Origin: DATMNI01 sp035570275
GTDB lineage: Bacteria > Acidobacteriota > Terriglobia > Bryobacterales > Bryobacteraceae
Direction: 5' to 3'
Length of the DNA: 50,614 nucleotides
NCBI GenBank assembly: GCA_035570275.1
Contig: DATMNI010000223.1
Location: 1-50,614, forward strand
Shown here: positions 48,236 to 50,614 of the stretch, one piece after another
Layout: the number at the start of each line of letters is the position of its first letter
Numbering within the stretch: the stretch's first letter is position 1
Made by a program: the position numbers and the translations under genes
The notes under the pieces: model-generated
Told to the model about the DNA's origin: nothing
The model's input: only the letters and a program-made list of their open reading frames with translations
Database searches by the model: none

Positions 48236-49758
48236 TTGGGTTGGGGGCATCCGGCTAATTCCACCGGGGCCGGCCAACTGTGCCCCTGTTGAACCAGCAG
48301 ACCCTGCGTGGCGTCCGGCCCCCAGGCGCCGCCGGCGTAATTCGGAAAATCGCTGGGAGGGCTGGCTTTCCACACATCCAGCACCGGCATCAATAGCCGC
48401 CACGCTGCCTCCACCTGGTCGGCGCGCATGAACAACGTGGCATCGTCGTTAATCACGTCCCAAAGCAATGTCACATAGGCTTCCGGCGATGGCGTGTCGA
48501 AGCTTTCGCGGTAGCTGAACCGCATGTCCACCGGCTGCAAAACCATTTTCGGCCCAGGGTGTTTGGCCTGAAAGCGCAGCACGATGCCTTCGTCGGGCTG
48601 GATGGAAATGACCAGGCGCGCCGGTTGCCAGTCTAGGGTCGCCTCGGTGGGAAACGCCTGATGTGGAACGCCCCGGAACTGGATGGCGACTTCCGAAACC
48701 TGACGGGGGAGGCGTTTGCCGGTGCGAAGGTAGAACGGCACGTCCTGCCAGCGCCAGTTGTCCACGAACAGCCGCAACGCCGCAAAGGTCTCCGTCTGTG
48801 AATCGGGCGGCACGCCTTCTTCTTCGCGATATGCGCGCGTTTTCTTGCCGCCGCTCCAACCCTTGCCGTACTGCCCGCGAACGGTGGAGCGATGCACGGC
48901 GTCATGCGGAATGGCCCGGACCGCGTGGAGCACATCCACTTTCTTGTTGCGGATCTCGTCGGCATCGAAGGAGACCATCGGTTCCATGGCCACCAGACAA
49001 AGCAGTTGCAGCAGGTGATTTTGCACCATGTCGCGCAGGGCGCCCGCCCCATCGTAATAACCGCCGCGATGTTCCACGCCCACCTCTTCGGCTACCGTGA
49101 TGGTCACGTAATCCACATAACGACGGTTCCAGATGGGCTCAAACAGCGGATTGGCAAAACGGAACGCCAGAATGTTCTGCACCGTCTCTTTACCCAGGTA
49201 ATGGTCGATGCGGAAGATTTGGGATTCTTGAAAGCCGCCGGCCAGTATGCGGTTCAGCGCCTGTGCCGAATCCAGATCGTACCCGATCGGTTTTTCGATG
49301 ACAATTCGCGCCCGTTCCCGGTCGGCCGCCAGGCCGGCATGGGCGAGGAAGGAAGGGATCTCGCCAAACAGAGAGGGCGGCGTGGCCATGTAGAAAATGC
49401 GCTGGGCTTTGGCGCCCCACTCCTTTTCCAGGTTGTCGCACTGGCCGCCCAGTTCCTTATAGGTCGCGTTGCTCTTGAAATCGCCCTGCAAATAGTGAAC
49501 ATGCCGGGAGAACTCGGTCCACTCCTTGGCCGCGGTTTTGCCGCTGCGGGCGAACTTTCTGACTCCCTCGAGCAGACGCTTGCGCAATTTGTCGTCGCTG
49601 AGTTCGACGCGGTCCACCGCGATAATCGCAAAATGAGCCGGAATGCTATGGCTCTGGGAAAGGTCAAACAGGGCCGGCATCAACTTCCGCCAGGTCAGGT
49701 CGCCGGCTCCGCCGAAGATGACGAATATGTTCGGGTCGAGTTGGTCGTTCGTTTTCAT
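48232..49758 (-). CDS. zwf: Glucose-6-phosphate 1-dehydrogenase
   Basis: Oxidises glucose-6-phosphate to 6-phosphogluconolactone with NAD(P). The 508-residue product has the coenzyme site IFGGAGDLTWRKLMPAL (residues 14-30), IVIEKPIGYDLDSA, and the catalytic RIDHYLGKETVQN (residues 183-195), followed by EPIWNRRYVDYVTITVAE. First gene of a probable operon with the M50 protease (four-base overlap), ackA (two-base gap) and phosphoketolase. The start ATG is preceded by GGAG at short spacing; an AT-rich ACAATAGTATGG just upstream could supply the -10. gnd lies at the far end of the window and no lactonase gene is present. Confidence 0.96.
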   Translation of the reverse strand: MKTNDQLDPNIFVIFGGAGDLTWRKLMPALFDLSQSHSIPAHFAIIAVDRVELSDDKLRKRLLEGVRKFARSGKTAAKEWTEFSRHVHYLQGDFKSNATYKELGGQCDNLEKEWGAKAQRIFYMATPPSLFGEIPSFLAHAGLAADRERARIVIEKPIGYDLDSAQALNRILAGGFQESQIFRIDHYLGKETVQNILAFRFANPLFEPIWNRRYVDYVTITVAEEVGVEHRGGYYDGAGALRDMVQNHLLQLLCLVAMEPMVSFDADEIRNKKVDVLHAVRAIPHDAVHRSTVRGQYGKGWSGGKKTRAYREEEGVPPDSQTETFAALRLFVDNWRWQDVPFYLRTGKRLPRQVSEVAIQFRGVPHQAFPTEATLDWQPARLVISIQPDEGIVLRFQAKHPGPKMVLQPVDMRFSYRESFDTPSPEAYVTLLWDVINDDATLFMRADQVEAAWRLLMPVLDVWKASPPSDFPNYAGGAWGPDATQGLLVQQGHSWPAPVELAGCPQPK

Positions 49759-50049
49759 CGCTCCATACTATTGTGGACCATACTTCGGGGCGGCGCGACC
49801 GCGGCGGGCCACCGTTTGGGCAGCCGGGTGACGGTAGTCAGCAGTTGATCAAGGTGACCCCACCGCGCGTGCTTGCAGCAGGGAAACCATCCTGGTAAGC
49901 GCGGACGCGGGCGTTCCAGACCGCCTTCGTCAGGGCCGGAAATTGCCTCGAGCTCGGAACCTGGTGATCGTCAAACGGGAGCCCACCGCGTCCCCGGGGC
50001 TTCGAGTGGCGCCAATTCGGGAATCCGCATGACGGCGTGCAGGCGCCGG
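49759..50049. other. Spacer between zwf and the DUF6152 gene
   Basis: No gene recognised. The first 30 bases hold the likely zwf promoter; the rest shows no conserved frame or repeat that I can identify. Confidence 0.45.
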
Positions 50050-50469
50050 CTACTTTGCGTCTCCGTTAGCCCCCGGCGCAGATCCACCGAGAAACAGTCT
50101 GCGGCCATCGGCGAAAGAGACGGACTTGCCCACTCCCCGGTTCGATCCGTCCTTGGCCTGAAAACCCTCCACCAGGATTTCGCTGCCAAGGGGCAAGGCG
50201 TCCTTGGTAAAACCCAGCCGGAGCAGGGCGTTTGGACTGCCCCCTTCGATCATCCAGCTCACGGCCTTTCCGTCCTCTCCCTTCACGTCGATATGAATCC
50301 AGGAATGGGGGTTGATCCAGTCCAGCTTCACTACCGTTCCCCGCAGCTTGATTGGCCGGTTGGCGTCGAACTCCGCGGCAAATGCGTGATGCGCGCGGAC
50401 CGGGGATACGGCCAGAAATAAACCGGCGCTCACTGCAATCGCCAGCCTGGCTCGCATTTGGTTCTTCAT
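50050..50469 (-). CDS. DUF6152-family exported protein
   Basis: A 139-residue protein with a signal peptide (ARLAIAVSAGLFLAVSPVRA) and the family pattern HHAFAAEFDANRPIKLRGTV, KLDWINPHSWIHIDV and SWMIEGGSPNALLRLGFTKD. DUF6152 proteins are small beta-rich periplasmic proteins, and their biochemical role is not established. ATG at 50467-50469; an in-frame ATG four codons later is an alternative. Appears monocistronic. Confidence 0.82.
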   Translation of the reverse strand: MKNQMRARLAIAVSAGLFLAVSPVRAHHAFAAEFDANRPIKLRGTVVKLDWINPHSWIHIDVKGEDGKAVSWMIEGGSPNALLRLGFTKDALPLGSEILVEGFQAKDGSNRGVGKSVSFADGRRLFLGGSAPGANGDAK

Positions 50470-50559
50470 TTCGATGCCTTCTCCGCGGCTCGCGCTCCGC
50501 TAAGCCTCTGTAAGAAAATAAGTGTAGCAATAAAACCATTTCTGGCCTAGAATGTTCTT

Positions 50560-50614
50560 GTGGCCGGCGAAGGTGAGATCAAGCAGCGTTTCTCTCAGTT
50601 GGAGGCGTGGCTGG
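50560..50614 (+). CDS. Possible 5' end of an unidentified gene (runs off window)
   Basis: From GTG 50560 the frame reads VAGEGEIKQRFSQLEAWL to the window edge, with the amphipathic character of a real protein start. A TAGAAT box at 50548-50553 lies six bases before the GTG, as in a leaderless message. The product cannot be identified from 18 residues. Confidence 0.35.
   Translation, partial: MAGEGEIKQRFSQLEAWL

Noticed and set aside
49873..50421. Plus-strand frame of 182 codons opposite the DUF6152 gene
   Set aside because: Antisense to a gene with a signal peptide and family motifs, and the translation has no family features.

Overview
The window is high-GC bacterial DNA that most resembles an acidobacterium of the Solibacter/Bryobacter type. 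This is an inference from gene families, not from a marker gene. The evidence is two PadR-type regulators, each paired with a very large duplicated FtsX/MacB-like permease (the 'ADOP' arrangement typical of Acidobacteria), an Oar-like TonB-dependent receptor with an N-terminal carboxypeptidase-regulatory domain, many exported TPR proteins, and REP/RAYT-type repeats. No rRNA, tRNA or CRISPR array was recognised.

Layout. 1-7.8 kb: 3' part of gnd, a PadR/ADOP pair divergent from an exported M28 peptidase, a TPR protein and an isoprenylcysteine-methyltransferase-like membrane enzyme. 7.8-12 kb: integrase remnant, rarA overlapping a SpoU-type RNA methyltransferase, a YdcF-like protein, and a frameshifted RAYT transposase between 37-bp inverted repeats. 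12-17.5 kb: TonB-dependent receptor, acetolactate decarboxylase with a signal peptide, then a gene graveyard (truncated duplicate of a membrane-protein gene, a DUF433 antitoxin, a truncated CopG-like antitoxin with a decayed BrnT-like toxin, and a MITE-like element with a REP core). 17.5-25.7 kb: multipass membrane protein, TPR protein, two MFS transporters, and a second ADOP/PadR pair. 25.7-29.5 kb: a TPR protein with a C-terminal frameshift, a TonB-C-domain protein, and a broken Ser/Thr kinase abutting a relic of a third ADOP permease. 29.5-36.6 kb: M20 dipeptidase, an AbiE-like toxin-antitoxin pair whose toxin carries a one-base frameshift in a C run, and a large M16 metalloprotease. 37-42 kb: tetrapyrrole operon (ccsA/hemX-like, hemA, hemC, cobA-hemD fusion) in which each of the three gene junctions holds a short tandem repeat. 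42-43.4 kb: two tandem Uma2-family genes. 43.4-49.8 kb: zwf, an M50/CBS protease, ackA and a phosphoketolase gene, all in one direction. The window ends with a DUF6152 protein and the likely start of another gene.

How the genes work together. hemA, hemC and cobA-hemD carry glutamyl-tRNA to uroporphyrinogen III and on to precorrin-2. zwf and, at the other end of the window, gnd form the oxidative pentose phosphate branch. Phosphoketolase plus acetate kinase would convert pentose phosphate or fructose-6-phosphate to acetyl phosphate, then acetate and ATP. Most unusual structure lies in the spaces between genes: short tandem duplications at operon junctions, palindromic CTATAT-type sites at both PadR promoters, promoter positions that predict leaderless transcripts, and several toxin-antitoxin loci at different stages of decay.
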